DNA of 7,189 bases from Candidatus Roizmanbacteria bacterium CG_4_10_14_0_2_um_filter_36_35 (GTDB taxonomy: Bacteria; Patescibacteriota; Microgenomatia; UBA1406; GWC2-37-13). Within the stretch, counting starts at the first letter, position 1. Each line of letters opens with the position of its first letter. Of the stretch, positions 1-6,754 are shown piece after piece. The position numbers were made by a program, and so were the translations under genes. Below the pieces are notes generated by a model, which saw nothing but the letters and a program-made list of their open reading frames with translations, did not search any database and was not told where the DNA came from. The DNA is taken from assembly GCA_002792355.1 (NCBI GenBank), contig PFOE01000014.1, positions 8,100 through 15,288 on the forward strand, read 5' to 3'.

Positions 1-587
1 CAGTAAGACAAAATGGCATCAAAGAGTTAGGATTACCGGAAAACTGGCCGCAGACAGCAGAAGTTGCCGCTTCTATGTTTGGCGGTAATAAAGAATACTG
101 GAGAAAAGATCTTTATGTTGATCAAGCGAGCGGTGAAGTAAAATGGGATACTTGGGTCATGGATGCTTTTGCTTTAAAAACGGATTTTAAGGCCGACGGT
201 GCTTATGTAGACGGTAACGGTCAACCGTTAAGAGAAAACGAAATATATGATTTTGGTAATAATGTTGATCGAGTTAATGTCGGTTTTGGTCAGTATGCTG
301 ATAGTTTTAAAGCTCACGGTACCTCATGGGACGGAAAAATGTATAAGGCGGGATATGGCCATGCCGTCTTTAAAGATGCTGTCCAAGCGGTCATCAGACC
401 AATTAACGCTGTATGTTTACCTGAAAAGGTCGAAGGATATTTTAAAGGTTTAGCTCGTGCACTTACAGCAGAAGAGTTTTCAAAGTATTTAGCCGAAGAT
501 CCTAACGCTGATTCGTTAGTCGCTGGACTTTGGATTGAAGATAAAAGTCAGTTTAAATTAGTCCAAGGCAAAGGATGGTCTGATTGA
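1..587 (+). CDS. 3' end of an unrecognised soluble protein (5' truncated by window)
   Basis: The reading frame is open from the first complete codon at position 3 to a TGA stop at 585-587, giving 194 visible residues. The ATG at 75 is not a convincing start: the frame continues upstream of it without a stop, and the upstream codons read as normal protein (LGLPENWPQTAEVAAS). The visible part is hydrophilic, has no membrane segment, and is rich in Gly, Asp, Tyr and Trp, with one Cys. There are no tandem repeats or catalytic motifs that I recognise. Its aromatic and Asp/Gly-rich character would suit a structural or extracellular domain, but that is only an impression. It is followed 21 nt later by a strong terminator, so it is the last gene of its transcript. 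That it is real coding sequence is likely; its function is unknown. Confidence 0.75.
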   Translation, partial: VRQNGIKELGLPENWPQTAEVAASMFGGNKEYWRKDLYVDQASGEVKWDTWVMDAFALKTDFKADGAYVDGNGQPLRENEIYDFGNNVDRVNVGFGQYADSFKAHGTSWDGKMYKAGYGHAVFKDAVQAVIRPINAVCLPEKVEGYFKGLARALTAEEFSKYLAEDPNADSLVAGLWIEDKSQFKLVQGKGWSD

Positions 588-608
588 GTTAATTTAATTT
601 GAATCAAT

Positions 609-634
609 AAAACGCAGCCTTTTGGCTGCGTTTT
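609..634. terminator. Bidirectional intrinsic terminator between convergent genes
   Basis: A perfect 11-bp stem, AAAACGCAGCC (609-619) with GGCTGCGTTTT (624-634), encloses a TTTT loop (620-623). Its core is GC-rich. On the plus strand it is followed by T through 637, forming a T-run that would end the transcript of the gene stopping at 587. On the minus strand the T-run is TTTTATT, and the TAA stop of the minus-strand gene (636-638) lies in the A-tract just before the hairpin. The structure therefore serves both convergent genes. Confidence 0.9.
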
Positions 635-635
635 T

Positions 636-2426
636 TTATGGCAGTTGATAAAGAAAAACCTGTCCTTGTGAAAATAGATTGATTGAACCAGAAATAGACT
701 TATATTGATCTAAGCTTTTTTCAGATGGAGCAATTAAAAAAACCACTAATCCCCTATTGTTAATTAAGTTAAGATTGTAATAATCAAGCTGCAGATTTTT
801 TATTCCCAGCTCGCTCGGCCTGATGATCTTTTTTCTCAAATAAATCGATCCCCAGTTGGCAACTGTTTCCTCGGTCCATCCCCTTTCATCCCACAAAAGA
901 ACCTTGTTTTTAACCTGATGGTTTTTAAGCCATGTTAAGCCATCAAATATATCTTTTGACCAGATCTGGTCGTTTAATATCAACCGCCAGTGAGAAAGTA
1001 AAGTAAAGGACTTATTCTTGTCGCTCTGATTGTAGAAAGACTCTCTAACCTCAGGACTAACTACTTGATAAAAAGACAGATTAGGTCTTATTATTAAACC
1101 AAACAATAGAATAACCGCAATTAGAATATACCGCCATGGTTTTTTTAATAAATATATTGCGTATCCTAAAAAAAAGATAAATAAAAAAGGCTGCACTAAA
1201 GCCAATCTCATCATCTTTTGAAAGTTCAAACTACTAAAAATAAAGTAGAAGCCTATCGGTGCAAAAAATAAGATAACCAAGACAAAGAAAAAAACTCTAT
1301 AAATCTCTTCTTTCGTTTGTTGGTTAATTATTTTTCTCTTTATTGTCTCGTAGAGATAAGTAATAACTGAAATAACTAGTACAATCATATAAAGCGGTTG
1401 GTCCAAGGGTAAAAGTCTTTGCGAAAGCTCATAGGGATCAAAATCTTTTATCGTGGGAAAAGTATTTTGCCAGTAAATTCTTTTGAGAAAGAATAAGCAG
1501 AATATTAATAAAGGTAGAGAAAATAAGATTAATCTCGTTAAATTCAATCCTTTTTCTTTTTGTTTGAACAAAAATAATAATATTAATAAAATCAGTAAGA
1601 TTCCGAAAAACAGTAACACGGTTCCCCCGTACGAAACCGCCAAAATAGAGATACAGATCGAGGGAAGGATAAAATTCAATCTTTGCCTGTTTTCTGACTC
1701 TAAACTAACTAAAAAAAACAGTAGTGAAGGCAAAAGCAAAATAAGCGAGAAAAGCATTGGAATTGAAGCAACTCCAGCATAGGGAATACGAAAGCTAGAT
1801 ATGGCAAAAAACCCGCCTAAGAGAGCTGAAAAAAGATCGTCCCGATAAATAAACCTTGAAAGCAAAAACACAGCCAAAGAAGCAAAAAACAAACCTATTG
1901 ATACGGCTATCCAGGTTGCCTGAAAAGGACCAATGCCAGCCTTTAACAGTAAGGCAGAAAAAGAATGCAAGAGATTCGGATAACCTAAGTAAAGACCGTT
2001 CTGAGAACTTAAAATATAAAAATTTTCGGCAAACTTAGCTGTGTCGGGAGGAGCATATCCATGATCGGCAATAAAGACACTGATTCCGTCGTGCAAGTCC
2101 TTGTTAGGAATGCCTACTGTTGACAACGGGTAACGAATTACCGGCTCAAGATAATAAAAAAACACCAGAATCAATAAGAAGACAAGCACGCTATAAGCCA
2201 GCCAATTTATCTTTCTTGTTTTATCTAAATTAAATTCATAATTCTTAACGACAAAAATAGAAGTAACCAAACTTAGGGGAATCGTTAAAAACCAAAGATA
2301 ATAATTATTTGTCCGAACAATATTTGTTAAAACCCAAACAAAAAAAAGCAGGGTAAAAAACCAACCAATTAGAACAAGGATAATCTTGTCAAATTGATTG
2401 CGGACAATATTAAAAGCAGCCTCCAT
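636..2426 (-). CDS. Polytopic membrane protein, GT-C glycosyltransferase-like
   Basis: This encodes 596 residues from ATG (2424-2426). A TTG start at 2450 would add eight residues (ending SIIYSII), but it would place the start upstream of the TATAAT box and across the divergent promoter, so I prefer the ATG. About 13 hydrophobic segments span residues 13-446. A hydrophilic C-terminal domain (about 450-596) follows and probably lies outside the membrane. The loop after the third segment carries KDLHDG (109-114) and DHGYAPPD (121-128), followed by GYPNLLHSFSALL (148-160). An acidic/His motif in the first large external loop, followed by 'G..P', is the hallmark of GT-C lipid-linked sugar transferases and of DUF6541-like proteins; D110 and D113 are candidate catalytic or metal residues. 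The C-terminal domain has the 'WLKNHQVKNKVLLWDERGW' style seen in such proteins. It is divergent from the large GT-C-like gene starting at 2463. Donor and acceptor are unknown. A flippase/polymerase-like membrane protein is the main alternative. Confidence 0.8.
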   Translation of the reverse strand: MEAAFNIVRNQFDKIILVLIGWFFTLLFFVWVLTNIVRTNNYYLWFLTIPLSLVTSIFVVKNYEFNLDKTRKINWLAYSVLVFLLILVFFYYLEPVIRYPLSTVGIPNKDLHDGISVFIADHGYAPPDTAKFAENFYILSSQNGLYLGYPNLLHSFSALLLKAGIGPFQATWIAVSIGLFFASLAVFLLSRFIYRDDLFSALLGGFFAISSFRIPYAGVASIPMLFSLILLLPSLLFFLVSLESENRQRLNFILPSICISILAVSYGGTVLLFFGILLILLILLFLFKQKEKGLNLTRLILFSLPLLIFCLFFLKRIYWQNTFPTIKDFDPYELSQRLLPLDQPLYMIVLVISVITYLYETIKRKIINQQTKEEIYRVFFFVLVILFFAPIGFYFIFSSLNFQKMMRLALVQPFLFIFFLGYAIYLLKKPWRYILIAVILLFGLIIRPNLSFYQVVSPEVRESFYNQSDKNKSFTLLSHWRLILNDQIWSKDIFDGLTWLKNHQVKNKVLLWDERGWTEETVANWGSIYLRKKIIRPSELGIKNLQLDYYNLNLINNRGLVVFLIAPSEKSLDQYKSISGSINLFSQGQVFLYQLP

Positions 2427-2468
2427 AATGATAGAATATATTATAGACAATTAGAATCGATTATGGAG
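2421..2468. promoter_or_regulatory. Divergent promoter gap framed by an inverted repeat over both start codons
   Basis: Only 36 bp (2427-2462) separate the two divergent starts. On the minus strand TATAAT lies at 2445-2440, 13 nt before the ATG, predicting a leader of only about 6 nt. On the plus strand TATTAT (2439-2444) and TAGAAT (2452-2457) are possible -10 boxes; the first is better spaced. No good -35 element or Shine-Dalgarno sequence is visible for either gene. CTCCATAAT (2421-2429) and ATTATGGAG (2460-2468) form a perfect 9-bp inverted repeat, extended by three pairs if G2459 is bulged. Each arm contains a start codon. It could be an operator acting on both genes, or chance similarity of the two starts. 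The promoter assignment is inferred. Confidence 0.55.
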
Positions 2469-5400
2469 AAAATAAAATTCAGCCGGCTTCTTCCTATTAT
2501 TTTCATCGCTGTTATTGGCATCAGCATCTATTTAACTAATCTTTCAGGCAACTTCTGGTTTACCGGTTGGGACAACCTTCATCCGGAATTTAATTTTGCC
2601 GCTAATATTAAAAGGTCGCTTTTCTCATCCTGGCAGGAATATCAAGGTTTAGGGCTTCCTGCTGGCAATGGTCACGCCACCGAGTTTTTTCGGGAACTAC
2701 TCTTATTCATCATCTCTCTAATTGTCCCTCTTCAAACTATCAGAAAAATTTATGCGCTATTGATGATCCTTGCCGGCCCTTTCGGAGTGTTTTTTCTTCT
2801 GAAAAATGTCTTTCTAAAAGACTTCGACCATAAAATCAGCCTCATATCTTCCTTTTTTGGAGCTGTTTTTTATCTATTGCACATCGCCACCGTGCAGATT
2901 TTCTATCTTCCCTACGAAGCTTTTATGACTCATTACGGCCTGATGCCGTGGATGATATATTCTGTTTATAGATATGCTTATAAAACGGATAGAAAAAATC
3001 TTTTTTTTCTTATTGTTATTCATCTTTTAGGAACAGCTCAATTTTATATACCGCCGCTTTTTATCGTTTATGGTTTTCTTCTTGGAGTTATTCTTATTAG
3101 TTTGATCAAAAAAGTTAGTTGGCAAAAAATATTGACTATAATATTACTCGTATTATTATGTAATCTATTTTGGATACTGCCCTTTCTCTACTACTCAATA
3201 AATAACATCGGCTCTCAACTGAATGCTTATTCCAACTTACTTTACAGTCTGGATATTTATTTAAAAAATGTCGAGTACGGAGGATTGATAGATACTCTTT
3301 TACTAAAAGGCTTTTTATTCAGCTTTACCGACCAGATTTCGCCACAAAACTACGGTTATTTGATGGAAATATGGCGTAATTATTTTAATAACCCATGGAC
3401 TGTAGCTTTTGGACTAAGTTTATTTTCAGTTGTTATTGTCGGAATAATAACGAACGTAAGAAAAAAAAGTAATTATGCCTTGATTATTTTGTTTATAATT
3501 TTCTTCTCCCTGATTGCTATCAATACTTTTCCTTTTAGATTTTTGAATGACATATTAAGAAAATCATCTCTTTTTGACCAGGTTTTTCGCAACCCTTTTA
3601 CTAAATTTTCCAACAGTCTGCTCTTGATTGAAAGTATATTTTTTGCCTTTGGAATTCAGGCTTTAACCAATTTATTAAAAAAACTATTTAAGACAGATTT
3701 TTTTATTTATTTTTTCATGACAATAATTTTTTTATTGCAAGTTATCATTGTCCTACCAGTCTGGCAGGGTAATTTTATTTATCCCAACTTAAAAGTAGCT
3801 ATACCAAAGGAATATTTTGATCTTTTTGATTACTTCAAAGACCAGGGAGACGGTCGAATCGCAAATTTTCCCCAGTATTCGCCTAGCGGCTGGGAATTTT
3901 ATAACTGGGGTTACCGCGGTTCAGGATTTCTCTGGTATGGAATCGAACAGCCGATCCTTGATCGGGCTTTTGACGTCTGGGACAAAAATAGCGAAAATTA
4001 TTTTTGGGAGATTTACAAGGCGACTTATTCTAACGACCCGATTCAGACCGAGAATGTTTTAACAAAATATGACGTAAAGTGGTTGATCGTCGATAATAAC
4101 GTCGTCTCGGGTCAGGCACTAGACAAAGATAAATTAGCCGACCTTTTAAATAAGATTCCCGATCTAAGTTTGGTTGGAACGTTTAACAACGTTAATGTTT
4201 ATGAGTTTAATAACGCAACTAATAAAGAATATACTTCTCTAGATCGAAATCTACCGAACATCTCCCCTATTTATCAATGGAACGACTATGATACGGCCTT
4301 TGCCCAGTATAAAACCTATGTGACAGATGATAAAAACGTTTTGTCTTCGATCTATTACCCTTTTAGAACTCTGTTTACCGGAAGAGGAAAAAATGAAGAT
4401 GGTTTAGAAATTACTCAAGATTCTGCCGGATTCATTGTTTTTTCGGAAAAAATTCCTGCTTCAGTTTATGGCGACCAATTAATTATCCCTAAAATAGATG
4501 CCGGTGAAATAACAGATTATGATAAAAACAACCTGCTCAAAACCTCCTTAAATATACCCAGTTTTTATATTAATGACTCAAAAATCAATCTTGTAAAGGA
4601 TTTTACCAATAAAGAAACCGTAGTTAATTTAGCTCCTCAAGAAGAACAAACTATAAAAATTGTTATACCGAAAACGGGTGGTTATTACAGTTATGACAGT
4701 AACAATGATAATAGCTATCTCTATGAACCGCTTAAAAGCTGCGATCAGTTTCAAAATGGCAAAATTGACAAAAAAATAGTCCCAACCGGTCTTGAATTGA
4801 TATCAACCGGAAATAGCAACTGTTTTGACATCAGTCTTTCCTGGTTGTCTCAAAAATATGGTTATCTAATATTAATAAAAAATCAAAATCTCAAAGGACG
4901 AGGTCTGTTTTTTTCATTGTTTAACAACGCTTATAATTCTAGCGATTCGCAAAACTATCTTAATACCGCTTCCGATGATTCTTATTTTATTATTCCTCCG
5001 AGAGAAAGGTACGGCTTGGGTTACAATCTGCATTTTGATAACTATTCTTTGGGAGAAGAAACCAGTGATAATATAATCAGTCATGTAGGTGTAAATCCAA
5101 TTCCATACAGACTGTTAACAGATATAAAAGTAGTAAAAAATAGTTATGAAAATCACCCCTCAGAGAATCTGACTGAAGGAATTGAGGTTAATCATCCTAA
5201 TTACTTTACTTATTCAGTAAAAACTCAAGATATTAATACTGATAGTAATTCCACGTTAACTTTGTATCAATCATACAACTCCGGCTGGATTGCGATTACC
5301 AACGGGAAAATTCTTCCCCACGTCTTAGTCAACAACTGGGCGAATGGATGGAAATTAGTTAAAACTAGTTCAACTAATTCTAACCAACCGTCGTCAGACG

Positions 5401-5516
5401 GACTAGTTGTAACTATTATCTTCTGGCCGCAGTATCTCGAATTTGCCGGTCTCGGTTTATTGGCTTTGGTAATAATTATTTTATTATTCAAAGAAAAATA
5501 CGGAAGGAAAACTTGA
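2463..5516 (+). CDS. AftD/DUF3367-like (or YfhO-like) GT-C membrane glycosyltransferase
   Basis: This encodes 1017 residues from ATG (2463-2465) to TGA. The longer reading from TTG 2394 would run through the divergent promoter and into the neighbouring gene, so it is rejected. About a dozen membrane segments lie between residues 9 and 433, starting with one at about 9-27. The first external loop has GWDNLHPEF (35-43), then WQEYQGLGLPAGNG (57-70). This matches the first-loop pattern of the mycobacterial arabinofuranosyltransferase AftD N-terminal domain; D37 and E42 are candidate active-site acids. Residues of about 434-985 form a large extracytoplasmic region. Near the end, YNSGWIAI (938-945) and HVLVNNWANGWKL (953-965) match the 'GW.A ... 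NGW..GW' signature shared by AftD/DUF3367 and YfhO-like proteins. A final anchor (about 991-1009) and a basic tail finish the protein. It probably transfers a sugar from a polyprenyl-phosphate donor onto an envelope glycan or protein outside the membrane. The specific substrate is not known, and arabinose should not be assumed. Confidence 0.78.
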   Translation: MEKIKFSRLLPIIFIAVIGISIYLTNLSGNFWFTGWDNLHPEFNFAANIKRSLFSSWQEYQGLGLPAGNGHATEFFRELLLFIISLIVPLQTIRKIYALLMILAGPFGVFFLLKNVFLKDFDHKISLISSFFGAVFYLLHIATVQIFYLPYEAFMTHYGLMPWMIYSVYRYAYKTDRKNLFFLIVIHLLGTAQFYIPPLFIVYGFLLGVILISLIKKVSWQKILTIILLVLLCNLFWILPFLYYSINNIGSQLNAYSNLLYSLDIYLKNVEYGGLIDTLLLKGFLFSFTDQISPQNYGYLMEIWRNYFNNPWTVAFGLSLFSVVIVGIITNVRKKSNYALIILFIIFFSLIAINTFPFRFLNDILRKSSLFDQVFRNPFTKFSNSLLLIESIFFAFGIQALTNLLKKLFKTDFFIYFFMTIIFLLQVIIVLPVWQGNFIYPNLKVAIPKEYFDLFDYFKDQGDGRIANFPQYSPSGWEFYNWGYRGSGFLWYGIEQPILDRAFDVWDKNSENYFWEIYKATYSNDPIQTENVLTKYDVKWLIVDNNVVSGQALDKDKLADLLNKIPDLSLVGTFNNVNVYEFNNATNKEYTSLDRNLPNISPIYQWNDYDTAFAQYKTYVTDDKNVLSSIYYPFRTLFTGRGKNEDGLEITQDSAGFIVFSEKIPASVYGDQLIIPKIDAGEITDYDKNNLLKTSLNIPSFYINDSKINLVKDFTNKETVVNLAPQEEQTIKIVIPKTGGYYSYDSNNDNSYLYEPLKSCDQFQNGKIDKKIVPTGLELISTGNSNCFDISLSWLSQKYGYLILIKNQNLKGRGLFFSLFNNAYNSSDSQNYLNTASDDSYFIIPPRERYGLGYNLHFDNYSLGEETSDNIISHVGVNPIPYRLLTDIKVVKNSYENHPSENLTEGIEVNHPNYFTYSVKTQDINTDSNSTLTLYQSYNSGWIAITNGKILPHVLVNNWANGWKLVKTSSTNSNQPSSDGLVVTIIFWPQYLEFAGLGLLALVIIILLFKEKYGRKT

Positions 5517-5519
5517 ACA

Positions 5520-5638
5520 AATTGACCTAATTAATCTAATTTCTAATTGATCTAAATAATGACCAATACTCAAATACTAATTGGGATTTGGAAATTGGAG
5601 CTTGATTAGGTCAATTAGAACAATTAGAATAATTAGAA
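5520..5638. repeat. AT-rich palindromic intergenic repeat with 9-bp tandem units
   Basis: This fills most of the 149-bp gap (5517-5665) before ychF; I see no gene in it. AATTGACCTAAT (5520-5531) pairs perfectly with ATTAGGTCAATT (5605-5616). Inside, CCAAT-act-CAAAT (5563-5575) faces ATTTG-gaa-ATTGG (5586-5598) as an imperfect hairpin. A second, overlapping pairing joins 5527-5549 with 5612-5636 (22 of 23 positions, with a 2-nt bulge). The right side holds three 9-bp tandem units, CAATTAGAA, CAATTAGAA and TAATTAGAA (5612-5638). The left side has CTAATT at 5527, 5536 and 5543. This layout suggests a MITE- or REP-like repeated element rather than ordinary spacer. It has no poly-T tail like the 609-634 terminator. 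Copies elsewhere cannot be checked from this window. Confidence 0.65.
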
Positions 5639-5651
5639 ATTATCTTCCTGT

Positions 5652-5657
5652 TATAAT
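5652..5657 (+). promoter_or_regulatory. Consensus -10 box (TATAAT) for ychF
   Basis: A perfect TATAAT ends 8 nt before the ychF ATG at 5666. With the usual 6-8 nt from the -10 box to the transcription start, the mRNA would begin at or within one or two bases of the start codon. There is no Shine-Dalgarno sequence, which fits a leaderless message. No recognisable -35 lies 16-18 bp upstream, where the 9-bp repeat units end. Inferred from sequence only. Confidence 0.55.
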
Positions 5658-5665
5658 ATTCTTCT

Positions 5666-6754
5666 ATGAAGTTTTCGATTGGGATCGTCGGTTTACCAAA
5701 CGTCGGAAAATCAACGCTTTTTAATGCCCTATTAAAAAAACAGGTGGCTAATGTTGCTAACTATCCCTTCTGTACGATTGAACCAAATGTAGGAATAATA
5801 GAAGTGCCTGATGAACGGCTTCCTGTTCTGGCAAAAATTGTTGAAACAACCAAAATTGTTCCCGCTGTTGTCGAATTTTATGATATTGCCGGACTGGTCC
5901 GCGGAGCTTCAAAAGGCGAAGGATTAGGTAACAAATTTCTTTCCCACATCCGGGAAGTTGAGGTAATCGTTCATGTCGTCCGGCTCTTTGAAGATGGTAA
6001 CGTTGTCCATGTCTCTGACAAAATAAATCCTGTTGACGATATAAAAACGATCGAAACAGAGTTAATTCTTGCCGATCTGGAAACTGTTAATAAACAAAAG
6101 GAGCCAAAGGGAACTTCGGCTCCGAAAGAAGCTTTTGCCACCTACGAAGTGGTGCGAAAAATCAAAGAACAGTTGGATAAAGAAGTTCCTGTCCGCCAGC
6201 AAATTTTAGACAAAGAAGAATTATTATCTTTAAAACCTTTAAACCTTTTAACTTCAAAACCGGTAATTTATGTCTTTAATGTTTCGGAACAGCAACTGCA
6301 AAATCAGGAAGAAACAAAAAAGAAAATTAAAGAAATTATTAAATCATTATCAAATAATTATCTCTATCTCTGTGCTAAAATGGAGGCGGAGGTCGTTGCT
6401 TTTTCGCCGGTGGAACAGAAAGAATATCTAAAAGGATTTGGACTGGAAGAATCAGGTTTAAACCGTCTTATTAAAAAAGCTTATGAAATTTTGGGATTGA
6501 TTTCCTTTCTGACAGCTGGAGTTATTGAGGCCCGGGCCTGGACAATCAAAAAAGGCTGGCTGGCGCCACAGGCGGCCGGGACAATTCACACTGATTTTGA
6601 AAAAAAATTCATCAAAGCCGACGTCATCCCCTACCAGAAATTCGTTGACACCGGCGGCTGGACCAAAGCCCGAGAACAAGGACTGGTGCAAACGGTAGGA
6701 CGCGATTATGAAATGAAAGAGGGAGAAGTGGTGGAATTTAAGATTGGCGTCTAG
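5666..6754 (+). CDS. ychF: YchF/OLA1 family ribosome-associated ATPase
   Basis: This encodes 362 residues, close to the E. coli YchF length of about 363, with a clear ATG start. It is a P-loop protein of the Obg/TRAFAC class that binds ATP in preference to GTP, associates with ribosomes and has been linked to stress responses. Visible motifs are the Walker A/G1 GLPNVGKS (9-16), YPFCTIEPN (33-41) in the switch I area, G3 DIAGLVRGASKGEGLGN (73-89), and the hydrophobic-pocket catalytic His in VHVVR (H103). In the G4 position it has NVSE (205-208) instead of NKxD, the change that underlies ATP specificity in this family. CAKMEAEV (236-243) occupies the G5 area. A helical insert covers about 110-190. 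The C-terminal TGS domain (about 279-362) carries FLTAGVIEARAW and APQAAGTIHTDFEKKF. It appears intact. Its 3' end overlaps the convergent glycosyltransferase gene by 17 bp, and it is functionally unrelated to its envelope-type neighbours. Confidence 0.97.
   Translation: MKFSIGIVGLPNVGKSTLFNALLKKQVANVANYPFCTIEPNVGIIEVPDERLPVLAKIVETTKIVPAVVEFYDIAGLVRGASKGEGLGNKFLSHIREVEVIVHVVRLFEDGNVVHVSDKINPVDDIKTIETELILADLETVNKQKEPKGTSAPKEAFATYEVVRKIKEQLDKEVPVRQQILDKEELLSLKPLNLLTSKPVIYVFNVSEQQLQNQEETKKKIKEIIKSLSNNYLYLCAKMEAEVVAFSPVEQKEYLKGFGLEESGLNRLIKKAYEILGLISFLTAGVIEARAWTIKKGWLAPQAAGTIHTDFEKKFIKADVIPYQKFVDTGGWTKAREQGLVQTVGRDYEMKEGEVVEFKIGV

Noticed and set aside
247..453. Plus-strand open frame of 68 codons inside the first partial gene
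   Set aside because: It is a shadow of the longer frame that runs from the window edge to 587.
1483..1782. Plus-strand open frame of 99 codons, and a second at 1856-2038
   Set aside because: Both are antisense to the membrane protein gene at 636-2426. Their Lys/Asn-rich translations reflect the complement of hydrophobic codons in an AT-rich gene.
2394..2462. Upstream TTG start for the large GT-C-like gene, and likewise TTG at 2450 for the minus-strand gene
   Set aside because: Using them would make the divergent genes overlap and place coding sequence over the promoter boxes. Internal ATG codons give normal hydrophobic N-termini.
3817..4062. Plus-strand open frame of 81 codons inside the large GT-C-like gene, with a minus-strand one at 5267-5491
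   Set aside because: They are out-of-frame shadows of a long gene with family motifs, and have no start context of their own.
5363..5408. Hairpin-like sequence (AACTAGTT ... CCGTC/GACGG ... ACTAGTT) near the end of the large GT-C-like gene
   Set aside because: It encodes a Ser/Thr/Asn-rich linker in a normal reading frame. The stem is short and no T-run follows, so a terminator or attachment site is not supported.
6229..6252. Short imperfect direct repeats of the type TTTAAAACC within ychF
   Set aside because: They fall in coding sequence for LKPLNLLTSKP at an expected place in YchF, and are likely a by-product of AT-rich codon use.
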